In this document: piece after piece, positions 9,433-17,273 of the stretch
How the letters are laid out: each line of letters starts with the position of its first letter
Numbering within the stretch: position 1 is the first letter of the stretch
Assembly (NCBI RefSeq): GCF_001650735.1
Contig: NZ_LXVY01000034.1
Span: forward strand, 310,001 to 374,000
DNA length: 64,000 nucleotides
Source of the DNA: Sphingomonas sp. TDK1
Lineage (GTDB): Bacteria; Pseudomonadota; Alphaproteobacteria; Sphingomonadales; Sphingomonadaceae
Direction: 5' to 3'
Program-made: the position numbers and the translations under genes
The notes under the pieces: generated by a model
The model's input: only the letters and a program-made list of their open reading frames with translations
The model's database searches: none
Told to the model about the DNA's origin: nothing

Positions 9433-9843
9433 TCAGGGCACGCGCGAGGCCTTCGCTTCCTTGTCCAGCTTGTCCTGATACCATTGCTGCAGCATCTGCC
9501 GCGTGCATCCGGTCTGGCCACCGGAGCCAACCGGCGAGCAGCTGTTCGGCAGGCCAGCGCTGTTGAAATCTTCCACCACTTCCATCCGGCGCGACCAGCT
9601 GGTCGAGGGTGCGTCCTCTTTCGGCTGATCGCGGAAGCGCTTCGGAATGCGATACGGTGACTCGCCCGCGTTCGAGCAGACGACGATCTCGTCCGGATTC
9701 GCCGGCTTGGGACAGCTCTGATCGCCATAGAGCAGGATGCTGCGCACCCGCTTGGGCGGCCCGTCCGGCGCGGTCTGATCCTGGGGCTGGGCGAGCGCCG
9801 GTGCGGCAAGCAGGGCGGTGGCAATCATCAAACGGGCAAGCAT
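9433..9843 (-). CDS. Small exported protein of unknown function
   Basis: 136 residues from the ATG at 9843, which has an AGGAG box 8 bases upstream. An in-frame start eight codons further up lacks this support. The N-terminus (MLARLMIATALLAAPALAQ) is a signal peptide with an AxA cleavage site. The mature part is Pro-rich and charged and contains four cysteines, enough for two disulfides in the periplasm. I do not recognise the family. It lies antisense to the trp genes between trpE and trpG. Confidence 0.75.
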   Translation of the reverse strand: MLARLMIATALLAAPALAQPQDQTAPDGPPKRVRSILLYGDQSCPKPANPDEIVVCSNAGESPYRIPKRFRDQPKEDAPSTSWSRRMEVVEDFNSAGLPNSCSPVGSGGQTGCTRQMLQQWYQDKLDKEAKASRVP

Positions 9844-9956
9844 CGGGGATACTCCTGGAGGTGACACAACGTCCCTGCCCCGCCGCGGTGCCGCCGCACT
9901 GTGGCGCGCGCAAGGCCGGATTGTGCATCGGCGCCTGAGCGCCTAGGTCTGCGCCC

Positions 9957-10541
9957 ATGATCCTCGTTCTCGACAATTACGATAGCTTCACCTGGAACCT
10001 CGTCCATTATCTGATGGAATTAGGGGTGGAGGTGCAGGTGGTACGCAACGATGCCCTCACCGCAAACGAAGCGATCGCCACGAACGCACAGGGTTTTCTC
10101 ATCTCGCCAGGCCCGTGCACGCCGAACGAAGCCGGGATCAGCCTGGATCTGGTGGCAGCCTGCGCCGATCTGGGCAAGCCGCTGCTCGGCGTGTGTCTGG
10201 GCCATCAGTCGATCGGCCAGCATTTCGGAGGCAGCGTGGTGCGCGGTGGGCTGATGCACGGCAAGACCTCGCCGGTTTCGCACGACGGCACCGGATTATT
10301 CGCCGATCTCCCCTCACCCTTCACAGCGACGCGCTACCACTCGCTGATCGTCACCGACATCCCCGACAGCCTGGTGGTGAATGCCACCGCCGAGGACGGA
10401 TCGGTGATGGGCTTCCGGCACGCATCGCTGCCGATCCACAGCGTGCAGTTTCACCCGGAGAGCATTGCCACCGAGCACGGCCATGCCATGCTCGCCAACT
10501 TCCTGCGCCTGGCCGGTATCGAGGCGACGGCCACCGCCTGA
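9957..10541 (+). CDS. trpG: Anthranilate synthase component II (glutamine amidotransferase)
   Basis: 194 residues, the usual length. This class I glutamine amidotransferase hydrolyses glutamine and channels ammonia to TrpE. In many bacteria the same protein also serves PabB for folate. The nucleophile elbow LLGVCLGHQSIGQ carries the catalytic Cys, and SVQFHPESIATEHG supplies the His and Glu of the triad. N-terminal ILVLDNYDSFTWNLV and SPGPCTPNEAG are typical. It is followed at 45 bp by a small exported protein and then trpD. Confidence 0.96.
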   Translation: MILVLDNYDSFTWNLVHYLMELGVEVQVVRNDALTANEAIATNAQGFLISPGPCTPNEAGISLDLVAACADLGKPLLGVCLGHQSIGQHFGGSVVRGGLMHGKTSPVSHDGTGLFADLPSPFTATRYHSLIVTDIPDSLVVNATAEDGSVMGFRHASLPIHSVQFHPESIATEHGHAMLANFLRLAGIEATATA

Positions 10542-10586
10542 CCTGCTTCAGCCTCGGTTCATCGCAGTCGTGCCAGGAGCCACACC

Positions 10587-10991
10587 ATGAAACCGATCCT
10601 CGCCTCCCTGCTCGCCGGTGCCGCGCTGCTTGCGGCACCTGTCGCCAACGCTCGTCACCGCGATACGCCGGACCAGCAGCTCGCCAAGCTGCTCGACGGC
10701 CGAGTCGCCGGCAAGCCGGTCGATTGCATCAGCCTGGTCCGCACCGGTTCCAGCCAGATCATCGACGGCAAGGCGATCGTCTACACCGTCGGCAACACGC
10801 TGTACGTCAACCAGCCGCGTGGCGGTGCCGATCAGCTGGACGACAATTCGATCCTGGTGACCAACACCTTCGGGTCCCAGCTGTGCAGCATCGATACGGT
10901 GCGGCTGATCGACCGCAATTCCTATTTCCCGCGCGGCTTCGTCTCGCTGGGCGAATTCGTGCCCTATACCAAGCCGAAGAAGAGCAACTAA
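10587..10991 (+). CDS. Small exported protein of unknown function
   Basis: 134 residues, with an AGGAG box before the ATG. MKPILASLLAGAALLAAPVANA is a clear signal peptide. The mature protein has two cysteines (VDCISL and QLCSID), probably one disulfide, and a compact beta-rich look (IVYTVGNTLYVN). I recognise it only as the kind of small conserved hypothetical protein found in sphingomonads. It sits between trpG and trpD on the same strand and is likely transcribed with them, with no evident link to tryptophan synthesis. Confidence 0.75.
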   Translation: MKPILASLLAGAALLAAPVANARHRDTPDQQLAKLLDGRVAGKPVDCISLVRTGSSQIIDGKAIVYTVGNTLYVNQPRGGADQLDDNSILVTNTFGSQLCSIDTVRLIDRNSYFPRGFVSLGEFVPYTKPKKSN

Positions 10992-11046
10992 GCCGCGCAA
11001 GCAGGATTTGCTCGACAGTCTGGCCGCGTCCCGGAATAGAGGCGGC

Positions 11047-12042
11047 GTGACCAGCCTCAGCCTGCTTCCCGATCCGTCCTCCCCGCTTGCCCGCGAAACC
11101 GCCGCGCAGGCGTTCGTCGACATTCTCGACGGCACTGCGCCGGAGGCGGAGATCGAGGCGTTCCTCATCGCGCTCTCGGTGCGCGGCGAGACCAGCATCG
11201 AAATCGCCGAGGCCGCCCGCGCGCTGCGCAATCGGCTGATCCCCGTGACGGCGCCCGAAGGTGCGATCGATGTGTGCGGCACCGGTGGCGACGGGCACCA
11301 CACGCTCAATGTCTCGACCGCGGTCAGCCTGGTGGTGGCCGCCGCCGGCGTTCCAGTAGCCAAGCACGGCAACCGCGCCGCCTCCTCCAAGGCCGGCGCT
11401 GCGGATACGCTGGAGGCACTGGGCCTCGACCTCGATCGGGCGGCGGCGCGGGCCGAGGAGAGCCTGCACGAAATCGGCATCGCCTTTCTGTTCGCCCAGC
11501 ACCATCATCCCTCGCTCGCCCGGATCGCGCCGATCCGGCGGCGGATTGCGCGGCGGACGATCTTCAACCTGATGGGGCCGCTCGCCAACCCGGCGCATGT
11601 CCGCTATCAGCTGATCGGCATCGCGCGGCCCGATTACGCGCCCGTCTATGCAGAGGCGCTGGAGCAGCTCGGCGTCGAGGCGGCGGCGATCGTCTCGGGC
11701 GAGGATTCGCTCGACGAGCTTTCTACCGAAGCGGCGAGCGTCGTCATCAATGTCGGCCGCGCCAAGCTGCCCACCCGCATCACTCCCGAGGACGCCGGAC
11801 TGCCGCGCCATCCGCTGGCGGCGATTCGCGGTGGCGATCCCGAATACAACGCCCTTGCCCTGCGCCGCCTGCTCCAGGGCGAGCACGGCGCCTATCGCGA
11901 TGCGGTGCTGCTCAACGCGGCAGCCGCACTGATGGTCGCGGGTCGCGCCGATGACCTACGGGACGGGGTGGAGGAAGCGGCCGAGATGCTCGACAACGGG
12001 CTTGCCAATGCCCTTCTCGACTGCTGGATCGCCTTCGCATGA
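11047..12042 (+). CDS. trpD: Anthranilate phosphoribosyltransferase
   Basis: 331 residues from a GTG at 11047 preceded by GAGG. A TTG 13 codons upstream would give an N-terminus unlike the family. The enzyme attaches phosphoribose from PRPP to anthranilate. Diagnostic motifs are CGTGGDGHHTLNVSTA (PRPP loop), KHGNRAASSKAGAADTLEALG and NLMGPLANPA. The stop overlaps the trpC start (ATGA), so the two are translationally coupled. Confidence 0.96.
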   Translation: MTSLSLLPDPSSPLARETAAQAFVDILDGTAPEAEIEAFLIALSVRGETSIEIAEAARALRNRLIPVTAPEGAIDVCGTGGDGHHTLNVSTAVSLVVAAAGVPVAKHGNRAASSKAGAADTLEALGLDLDRAAARAEESLHEIGIAFLFAQHHHPSLARIAPIRRRIARRTIFNLMGPLANPAHVRYQLIGIARPDYAPVYAEALEQLGVEAAAIVSGEDSLDELSTEAASVVINVGRAKLPTRITPEDAGLPRHPLAAIRGGDPEYNALALRRLLQGEHGAYRDAVLLNAAAALMVAGRADDLRDGVEEAAEMLDNGLANALLDCWIAFA

Positions 12043-12809
12043 GCACCATTCTCGACACGATTATCGAAACCAAGCGCAGCGAGGTCACCGCCCGCAAGGC
12101 GAGCCCGCACGCCTGGCCGACACCATCTGCCCCTCGCGGTTTCAAGGCGGCACTCGATGCGCGTGCTTCGGCGGGTGGCTACGGCCTGATTGCCGAGATC
12201 AAGAAGGCGAGCCCGTCCAAGGGCCTGATCCGCGCGGACTTCGACCCGCCCGCCCATGCCCGCGCCTATGCCGCCGGTGGGGCGGCCTGCCTATCGGTAC
12301 TGACCGACCATGAGTATTTTCAGGGGCACGAGGACTATCTGGTCGCCGCCCGCGCTGCCTGCGATCTGCCGGTGATCCGCAAGGACTTCCTGATCGACCC
12401 GTGGCAGGTGGCGGAATCGCGGGCGATGGGGGCGGATGCGATCCTGATCATCGTCTCGGCGCTCGACGACGGCCAGATGGGCGAGATCGAAGCTGCCGCG
12501 ATCGAACATGGCATGGACGCGCTGGTCGAGGTGCACGACGCCGACGAGCTGGAACGCGCGCTTAAGCTTAGATCGCGGCTGATCGGCGTAAACAACCGCA
12601 ATCTCAAGACCTTCGAGGTGGACGTGCAGAAGACGTATGACCTCGTGCGCCATGCCCCCAAGGACTGCACCTTCGTGGCGGAGTCCGGCCTCAACAACCG
12701 CGCCGATCTCGACGCGATGGCCGCGCACGACATTCGATGCTTCCTGATCGGCGAATCGCTGATGCGCCAGGCCGATGTCGAGGCGGCGACGCGGGCGCTG
12801 GTCGGATGA
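12039..12809 (+). CDS. trpC: Indole-3-glycerol-phosphate synthase
   Basis: 256 residues, a typical monofunctional TrpC that closes the indole ring from carboxyphenylamino-deoxyribulose phosphate. Key motifs are IAEIKKASPSKGLIR (catalytic Lys), VIRKDFLIDPWQV (Lys), ALVEVHDADEL, IGVNNRNLKTFEVD and VAESGLNN. Both ends overlap neighbours by ATGA, placing trpD-trpC-moaC in one unit. No trpF domain is fused, so phosphoribosylanthranilate isomerase must be encoded elsewhere. Confidence 0.97.
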   Translation: MSTILDTIIETKRSEVTARKASPHAWPTPSAPRGFKAALDARASAGGYGLIAEIKKASPSKGLIRADFDPPAHARAYAAGGAACLSVLTDHEYFQGHEDYLVAARAACDLPVIRKDFLIDPWQVAESRAMGADAILIIVSALDDGQMGEIEAAAIEHGMDALVEVHDADELERALKLRSRLIGVNNRNLKTFEVDVQKTYDLVRHAPKDCTFVAESGLNNRADLDAMAAHDIRCFLIGESLMRQADVEAATRALVG

Positions 12810-13279
12810 GCGGCCTCACCCATCTGGACGAAACCGGCGCGGCACACATGGTCGATGTCGGCGGCAAGTCGGTCACCGCACGCGAGGCCGTGGCGCAGGG
12901 TCGCATCACCATGTCGGCCGAGGCCGCTGCGGCGATTCGCGACGGCAGCGTGAAGAAGGGCGACGTACTCGCCACCGCGCGCATTGCCGGCATCATGGCG
13001 GCGAAGAAGACTGCCGAGCTGATCCCGCTCTGCCATCCCCTGCCCCTCACCCGCGTCGCGATCGACCTCGATCTGGACGATACCGGCGTCACCGCCACCG
13101 CCACCGCCGCGACCGAGGGCAAAACCGGCGTGGAGATGGAGGCGCTTACCGCCGTGTCGGTCACGCTGCTCACGCTCTACGACATGGCCAAGGCGCTCGA
13201 TAAGGGCATGGTGCTCGGCGACATCCGCCTGCTCGCCAAGACCGGCGGCAAGTCCGGCGACTGGCGCGCCCGGGGCTGA
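12806..13279 (+). CDS. moaC: Cyclic pyranopterin monophosphate synthase
   Basis: 157 residues from the ATG that overlaps the trpC stop. MoaC works with MoaA to convert GTP to cyclic pyranopterin monophosphate in molybdenum cofactor synthesis. Conserved pieces include MVDVGGKSVTAREAVA, AAKKTAELIPLCHPLPLT, VEMEALTAVSVTLLTLYDM and the C-terminal LLAKTGGKSG. The trpDC-moaC arrangement recurs in alphaproteobacteria. The gene ends the operon; a GC-rich hairpin follows. Confidence 0.97.
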   Translation: MSGLTHLDETGAAHMVDVGGKSVTAREAVAQGRITMSAEAAAAIRDGSVKKGDVLATARIAGIMAAKKTAELIPLCHPLPLTRVAIDLDLDDTGVTATATAATEGKTGVEMEALTAVSVTLLTLYDMAKALDKGMVLGDIRLLAKTGGKSGDWRARG

Positions 13280-13283
13280 GGCC

Positions 13284-13312
13284 GGGGCGGCAAAGAATCC
13301 CTTAGCCGCCCC
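13284..13312 (+). terminator. GC-rich hairpin after moaC
   Basis: GGGGCGGC (13284-13291) and GCCGCCCC (13305-13312) form a perfect 8-bp stem with a 13-base loop, five bases after the moaC stop. No T-run follows, so it may be a processing or pause structure rather than a complete intrinsic terminator. Its place between moaC and the sulfur operon fits a transcript end. Confidence 0.45.
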
Positions 13313-13350
13313 AAACCGATCCTCCATTGCCCCGCAGCGGCCACCGGGCC

Positions 13351-14160
13351 ATGTGCGGCATCATGGCATCGCTTCTCGACCCTCTTTCGCGCGGCCGCGT
13401 GATCCTCGTCGGCGCCGGTCCTGGTGACCCCGGCCTCCTTACCGTTCGCGCCGTCGAGGCGTTGAAGATCTGCGACGTGCTCGTCCATGACGGGCTGGTC
13501 GACGATCGCGTGCTCGATCTCGCTCCCCAGGCACACCGTATCTCGGTCGCCAAGCGGCGCTCCAAGCACACGCTGCCGCAGGAAGCGATCAACGCCCTGA
13601 TCGTCGCGCATGTGAAGACCGGCGCCGTCGTCGTCCGCCTGAAGGGCGGTGACCCGTTCATCTTCGGTCGCGGTGGCGAGGAAGTTGAAGCGGTCCGCGA
13701 AGCCGGGCTGCCGGTGGAAGTCATCCCCGGCGTCTCCGCCGCGCTCGGCGCCGCCGCCGAGGCGATGCTGCCGCTCACCCATCGCGACTGGTCCAGCGCG
13801 GTGAGCTTCGTCGCCGGCCAGTGCAAGGGGCTGACCGACCAGGACTGGTCGGGCCTCGCCGGCAAGGGCCGCACGCTGGTGATCTATATGGGCGTCGCCA
13901 CCGCCTCCGCCATCGCCGACAAGCTGATGGCCGACGGCGTCGCGCCGGATATGCCCGTTGCCGTGCTGGAGCGCGCCACGCTGGAGGGCCACCGGGCGAT
14001 CCGTACGCTGCTCGCCGATCTCGGCCCGATGGTCGAGCGCGAGGACGTGCAGAGCCCTGCGATCATCGTCGTCGGCGAAGTGACGCTGCTGGCCGATGCC
14101 GAGGACAAGCTCGCCCGCTGGGCGCGCGCTGCTGAGACTTTGGGCGAGGATCAGGCATGA
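13351..14160 (+). CDS. cobA: Uroporphyrinogen-III C-methyltransferase
   Basis: About 269 residues from the ATG at 13351. A second ATG at 13363 is equally possible and neither has a strong ribosome site. The enzyme transfers two methyl groups from SAM to uroporphyrinogen III, making precorrin-2, the precursor of siroheme. The SAM-binding GAGPGDPGLLTVRA opens the domain, with VRLKGGDPFIFGRGGEE and EVIPGVSAALGAAA following. There is no CysG-type dehydrogenase/chelatase domain. It opens the sulfite-reduction operon, so it probably supplies siroheme for CysI. Confidence 0.93.
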   Translation: MCGIMASLLDPLSRGRVILVGAGPGDPGLLTVRAVEALKICDVLVHDGLVDDRVLDLAPQAHRISVAKRRSKHTLPQEAINALIVAHVKTGAVVVRLKGGDPFIFGRGGEEVEAVREAGLPVEVIPGVSAALGAAAEAMLPLTHRDWSSAVSFVAGQCKGLTDQDWSGLAGKGRTLVIYMGVATASAIADKLMADGVAPDMPVAVLERATLEGHRAIRTLLADLGPMVEREDVQSPAIIVVGEVTLLADAEDKLARWARAAETLGEDQA

Positions 14161-14453
14161 AGCTGTTGACCGGCAATGATCTTCCCACTGGCGACGTTGT
14201 CTGGTGGACCGGCGAAGGCTGGTCGCGCCATGTCGCCGAGGCGGTGGACGTGGGCGACAAGGGCGACCTGATCGCCGCCACCGAAGTGGCCGCACGGCGG
14301 GTTAACGTACCCTATGTGATCGACGCCGAGGCGACCCCGGAAGGCCCCCGCCCTGCGCATATCAAGGACCGCATCCGCGCCCTGGGCCCGACGGTCCGCG
14401 CGGACCTGACCCTCAAGCCCGCCGATCCGCAGGCCGGAAGCTGGGTGATCTGA
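14157..14453 (+). CDS. DUF2849 domain protein of the sulfur operon
   Basis: 98 residues, overlapping the cobA stop by ATGA and ending 3 bp before cysI. The sequence (LLTGNDLPTGDVVWWTGEGW) matches the small DUF2849 family that sits beside sulfite reductase genes in alphaproteobacteria. No catalytic motif or cofactor ligand is visible and there are no cysteines. The conserved position suggests a helper for siroheme insertion or for sulfite reductase, which is an inference only. Confidence 0.85.
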   Translation: MKLLTGNDLPTGDVVWWTGEGWSRHVAEAVDVGDKGDLIAATEVAARRVNVPYVIDAEATPEGPRPAHIKDRIRALGPTVRADLTLKPADPQAGSWVI

Positions 14454-14456
14454 ACC

Positions 14457-16091
14457 ATGTACAAGTATGACGAATATGACGCCTCGATCGTCGCCGCGCG
14501 CGTCGAGGAATTCCGCGACCAGGTGCAGCGTCGCCTCGCCGGCCACCTGACCGAGGACCAGTTCAAGCCGCTGCGGCTAATGAACGGGCTCTATCTCCAG
14601 CTGCACGCCTATATGCTCCGCGTGGCGGTGCCCTATGGGACGCTCGACAGCCGGCAGATGCACATGCTGGCGCACATCGCCCGCAAGTATGACCGGGGCT
14701 ATGGCCATTTCACCACCCGCCAGAACCTCCAATACAACTGGATCAAGCTGGAGGACGCACCCGACATCCTCGCCGAGCTGGCGACGGTGGAGATGCACGC
14801 GATCCAGACCAGCGGGAACTGCATCCGCAACATCAGTTCGGACCAGTTCGCCGGTGCTGCGGCCGACGAGATCACCGATCCGCGCCCCTGGGCGGAGTTG
14901 CTCCGCCAGTGGAGCAGCTTCCACCCCGAATTCAGCTACCTGCCGCGCAAGTTCAAGATCGCTGTAATCGCCAGCGACACCGATCGCGCGGCGATGCGGC
15001 TGCACGATATCGGCATCCAGATCGTCCGCAGCGATGCGGGCGAACTCGGTGCGCGCATCTATGCCGGCGGCGGCATGGGCCGCACCCCGATGATCGGCTC
15101 GCTGATCAAGGAGTTCGTGCCCTTCGCCGATTTCGTGAGCTATCTGGAGGCGTGCCTGCGCGTCTACAATCGTCACGGCCGCCGCGACAACATCTACAAG
15201 GCGCGGATCAAGATCCTCATCCATGCGATCGGTGCGGCGGAATATGCGCGCCAGGTGGAAGAGGAGTTTCAGGCGGTGAAGGCCCTGGGCATCGATCCAC
15301 CCCAGGCCGAATTCGACCGCATCGCCGCCTATTTCGCGCCGCCGGCGTTCGAGCCTGATGCCCCCGACACCGTCGACCGCAGCGATCCCGATTTCGCCGT
15401 CTGGCTCGACCAGAACGTCCATGCGCACCACGCCCCGGGCTACGCTGTCGTCACGATCAGCCTCAAGCCGATCGGCGGCATCCCCGGAGACGCCTCGGCC
15501 GACCAGATCGACGTGATGGCCGACCTCGCCGCGCGCTACAGCTTCGACGAGCTGCGGGTGACCCACGCCCAGAACATCGTGCTCCCGCACGTCCGCAAGG
15601 CCGACCTGTACGCCGTCTGGACCGCGCTCCGCGAAGCTGGTCTCGCCGAGGCCAATCTCGACCTGATCAGCGACATCATCGCCTGCCCGGGCCTCGACTA
15701 TTGCAGCCTCGCCAATGCGCGTTCGATCCCGCTCGCGCAGAAGATCAGCGCACGCTTCGCCGATCCGGCGCGCCAGCGCGATCTCGGCGAGCTCAAGCTC
15801 AAGATCTCGGGCTGCATCAACGCCTGCGGCCACCATCATGCCGGCCATATCGGCATCCTCGGCGTCGACCGGAAAGGCACTGAGAACTACCAGCTGCTGC
15901 TCGGCGGCTCGGGCGCGGAGGATGTCAGCCTGGCCGACATCACCGGCCCCGGCTTCAGCGAGGACGGCGTGGTCGACGCGATCGAGCGCGCCACGGACGT
16001 CTATGTCCGCGAGCGCACCCCCGGCGAGCGCTTCGTCGATACCTATCGCCGCATCGGCATGGCACCGTTCAAGGAGGCCATTTATGGTTGA
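14457..16091 (+). CDS. cysI: Sulfite reductase hemoprotein (nitrite/sulfite reductase family)
   Basis: 544 residues. The protein reduces sulfite to sulfide with six electrons at a coupled siroheme-[4Fe-4S] centre. The cluster ligands are visible as CPGLDYC (C-x5-C) and GCINACGHH (C-x3-C), and siroheme contacts include SGNCIRNISSDQFAG and TTRQNLQYNW. Both ferredoxin-like half-domains are present. Context (cobA, DUF2849, DUF934, cysH) argues for assimilatory sulfite rather than nitrite reduction. No flavoprotein subunit (cysJ) lies nearby, so the electron donor is probably ferredoxin or an unlinked partner. Confidence 0.93.
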   Translation: MYKYDEYDASIVAARVEEFRDQVQRRLAGHLTEDQFKPLRLMNGLYLQLHAYMLRVAVPYGTLDSRQMHMLAHIARKYDRGYGHFTTRQNLQYNWIKLEDAPDILAELATVEMHAIQTSGNCIRNISSDQFAGAAADEITDPRPWAELLRQWSSFHPEFSYLPRKFKIAVIASDTDRAAMRLHDIGIQIVRSDAGELGARIYAGGGMGRTPMIGSLIKEFVPFADFVSYLEACLRVYNRHGRRDNIYKARIKILIHAIGAAEYARQVEEEFQAVKALGIDPPQAEFDRIAAYFAPPAFEPDAPDTVDRSDPDFAVWLDQNVHAHHAPGYAVVTISLKPIGGIPGDASADQIDVMADLAARYSFDELRVTHAQNIVLPHVRKADLYAVWTALREAGLAEANLDLISDIIACPGLDYCSLANARSIPLAQKISARFADPARQRDLGELKLKISGCINACGHHHAGHIGILGVDRKGTENYQLLLGGSGAEDVSLADITGPGFSEDGVVDAIERATDVYVRERTPGERFVDTYRRIGMAPFKEAIYG

Positions 16092-16509
16092 GTTCCTGCG
16101 CTACCGCGACGACGAGGCGCATGACGAGCCGGCCGTGACGCTCGACAGCTTCTTCGGCCAGTCCAATGCCACCGCGGTCCGGATCGAGTCCGGCGAGGAT
16201 GCCCGGGCGTTGCTGCCGCATCTGGACCGCATCGCGCTGGTCGAGGTGAGCTTCCCCAGCTTCCGCGACGGTCGCGGCTATTCCACCGCCCGCATCCTGC
16301 GCGAGTCCGGGTACAAGGGCGAGTTGCGCGCGCAGGGCGACGTGTTGGTCGACCAGATCCCGCTGATGCGCCGCTGCGGCTTTGACAGCTTCGCGCCCGA
16401 CGCCCCTATCGACGCGGAAACGCTCGCGGCTGCGCTCAACCGCTACGACTTCCGCTACCAGGCGGCAGCCGACGCCATCGTGCCCGTGTGGAAACTCCGC
16501 CATGGCTGA
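16084..16509 (+). CDS. DUF934 family protein of the sulfur operon
   Basis: 141 residues from the ATG at 16084, overlapping the cysI end by 8 bp. The core (FPSFRDGRGYSTARILRESGYKGELRAQGDVLVDQ) is characteristic of DUF934, a family found almost only next to cysI and cysH in proteobacteria. It is a small soluble protein without cysteine pairs or membrane segments. Its biochemical role is not established. Its position suggests an accessory role in sulfite reduction. Confidence 0.9.
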   Translation: MVEFLRYRDDEAHDEPAVTLDSFFGQSNATAVRIESGEDARALLPHLDRIALVEVSFPSFRDGRGYSTARILRESGYKGELRAQGDVLVDQIPLMRRCGFDSFAPDAPIDAETLAAALNRYDFRYQAAADAIVPVWKLRHG

Positions 16510-17266
16510 GCCGGCGCGCCAGATCGACCGGATCGACGTCACGCCACGCTTCGCTGACGCGGACGTCGTGCGGCTGAACACGCGGTTCCTCGGCGTGCCC
16601 ACGCTGGAGATGCTGCGCGCGGTGTTGGCCGAAAAGCTTGCCGGCGAAACAGCCATCGTCTCCTCCTTCGGCGCGGAGTCGGCGGCGCTGCTGCACCTTG
16701 TCGCCAGCGTCGATCGGTCGGTGCCGGTGCTGTTCCTCGATACCGGCAAGCATTTCCCCGAGACGCTCGCCTATCGCGACCTGCTGGTCGAACGACTGGG
16801 CCTCAGCGACTTCCGCAACCTCCGCCCCGATCCCCAGCTGCTGGCCAAGCGCGACGGCACCGAGCTGCGCTGGTCCTACGATCCCGACGGTTGCTGCGAA
16901 ATTCGCAAGGTGTTGCCGCTCGAAGCAGGCTTGGCCGGCTTCGACGCGACGATCACCGGCCGCAAGGCGTTCCAGGCGAGCACCCGCGCCGCCCTGCCGC
17001 GTTTCGAGCGCGACGGCGACCGGCTCAAGATCAATCCTCTGGCGGATTGGACTAAGGACGATCTCGCCACCTATTTCGCCGCCCACGATCTGCCGGTGCA
17101 TCCCCTGGTCGCGCAAGGCTATCTCTCGATCGGCTGCGCGCCCTGCACCAGCGTGGTCAAGCCGGGCGAGGATCCCCGCGCCGGCCGCTGGCGGGGCTGG
17201 GACAAGACGGAGTGCGGTATCCACACGCCGACCGGCGACGACGACGCCAATCAACCGGTATTCTGA
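16502..17266 (+). CDS. cysH: Phosphoadenylyl/adenylyl-sulfate reductase
   Basis: 254 residues from the ATG at 16502, overlapping the preceding stop. The enzyme reduces activated sulfate to sulfite. It carries the paired cysteines of the [4Fe-4S]-containing APS-reductase branch: CCEIRK in the middle and GCAPCTSVV further on. The C-terminal GRWRGWDKTECGIH holds the catalytic Cys. APS (adenylyl-sulfate) is therefore the more likely substrate than PAPS. The N-terminal IVSSFGAESAALLHLV is the adenylate-binding loop. It is the last gene of the operon and converges with the porin gene. Confidence 0.95.
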   Translation: MAEPARQIDRIDVTPRFADADVVRLNTRFLGVPTLEMLRAVLAEKLAGETAIVSSFGAESAALLHLVASVDRSVPVLFLDTGKHFPETLAYRDLLVERLGLSDFRNLRPDPQLLAKRDGTELRWSYDPDGCCEIRKVLPLEAGLAGFDATITGRKAFQASTRAALPRFERDGDRLKINPLADWTKDDLATYFAAHDLPVHPLVAQGYLSIGCAPCTSVVKPGEDPRAGRWRGWDKTECGIHTPTGDDDANQPVF

Positions 17267-17273
17267 TTCCTCT

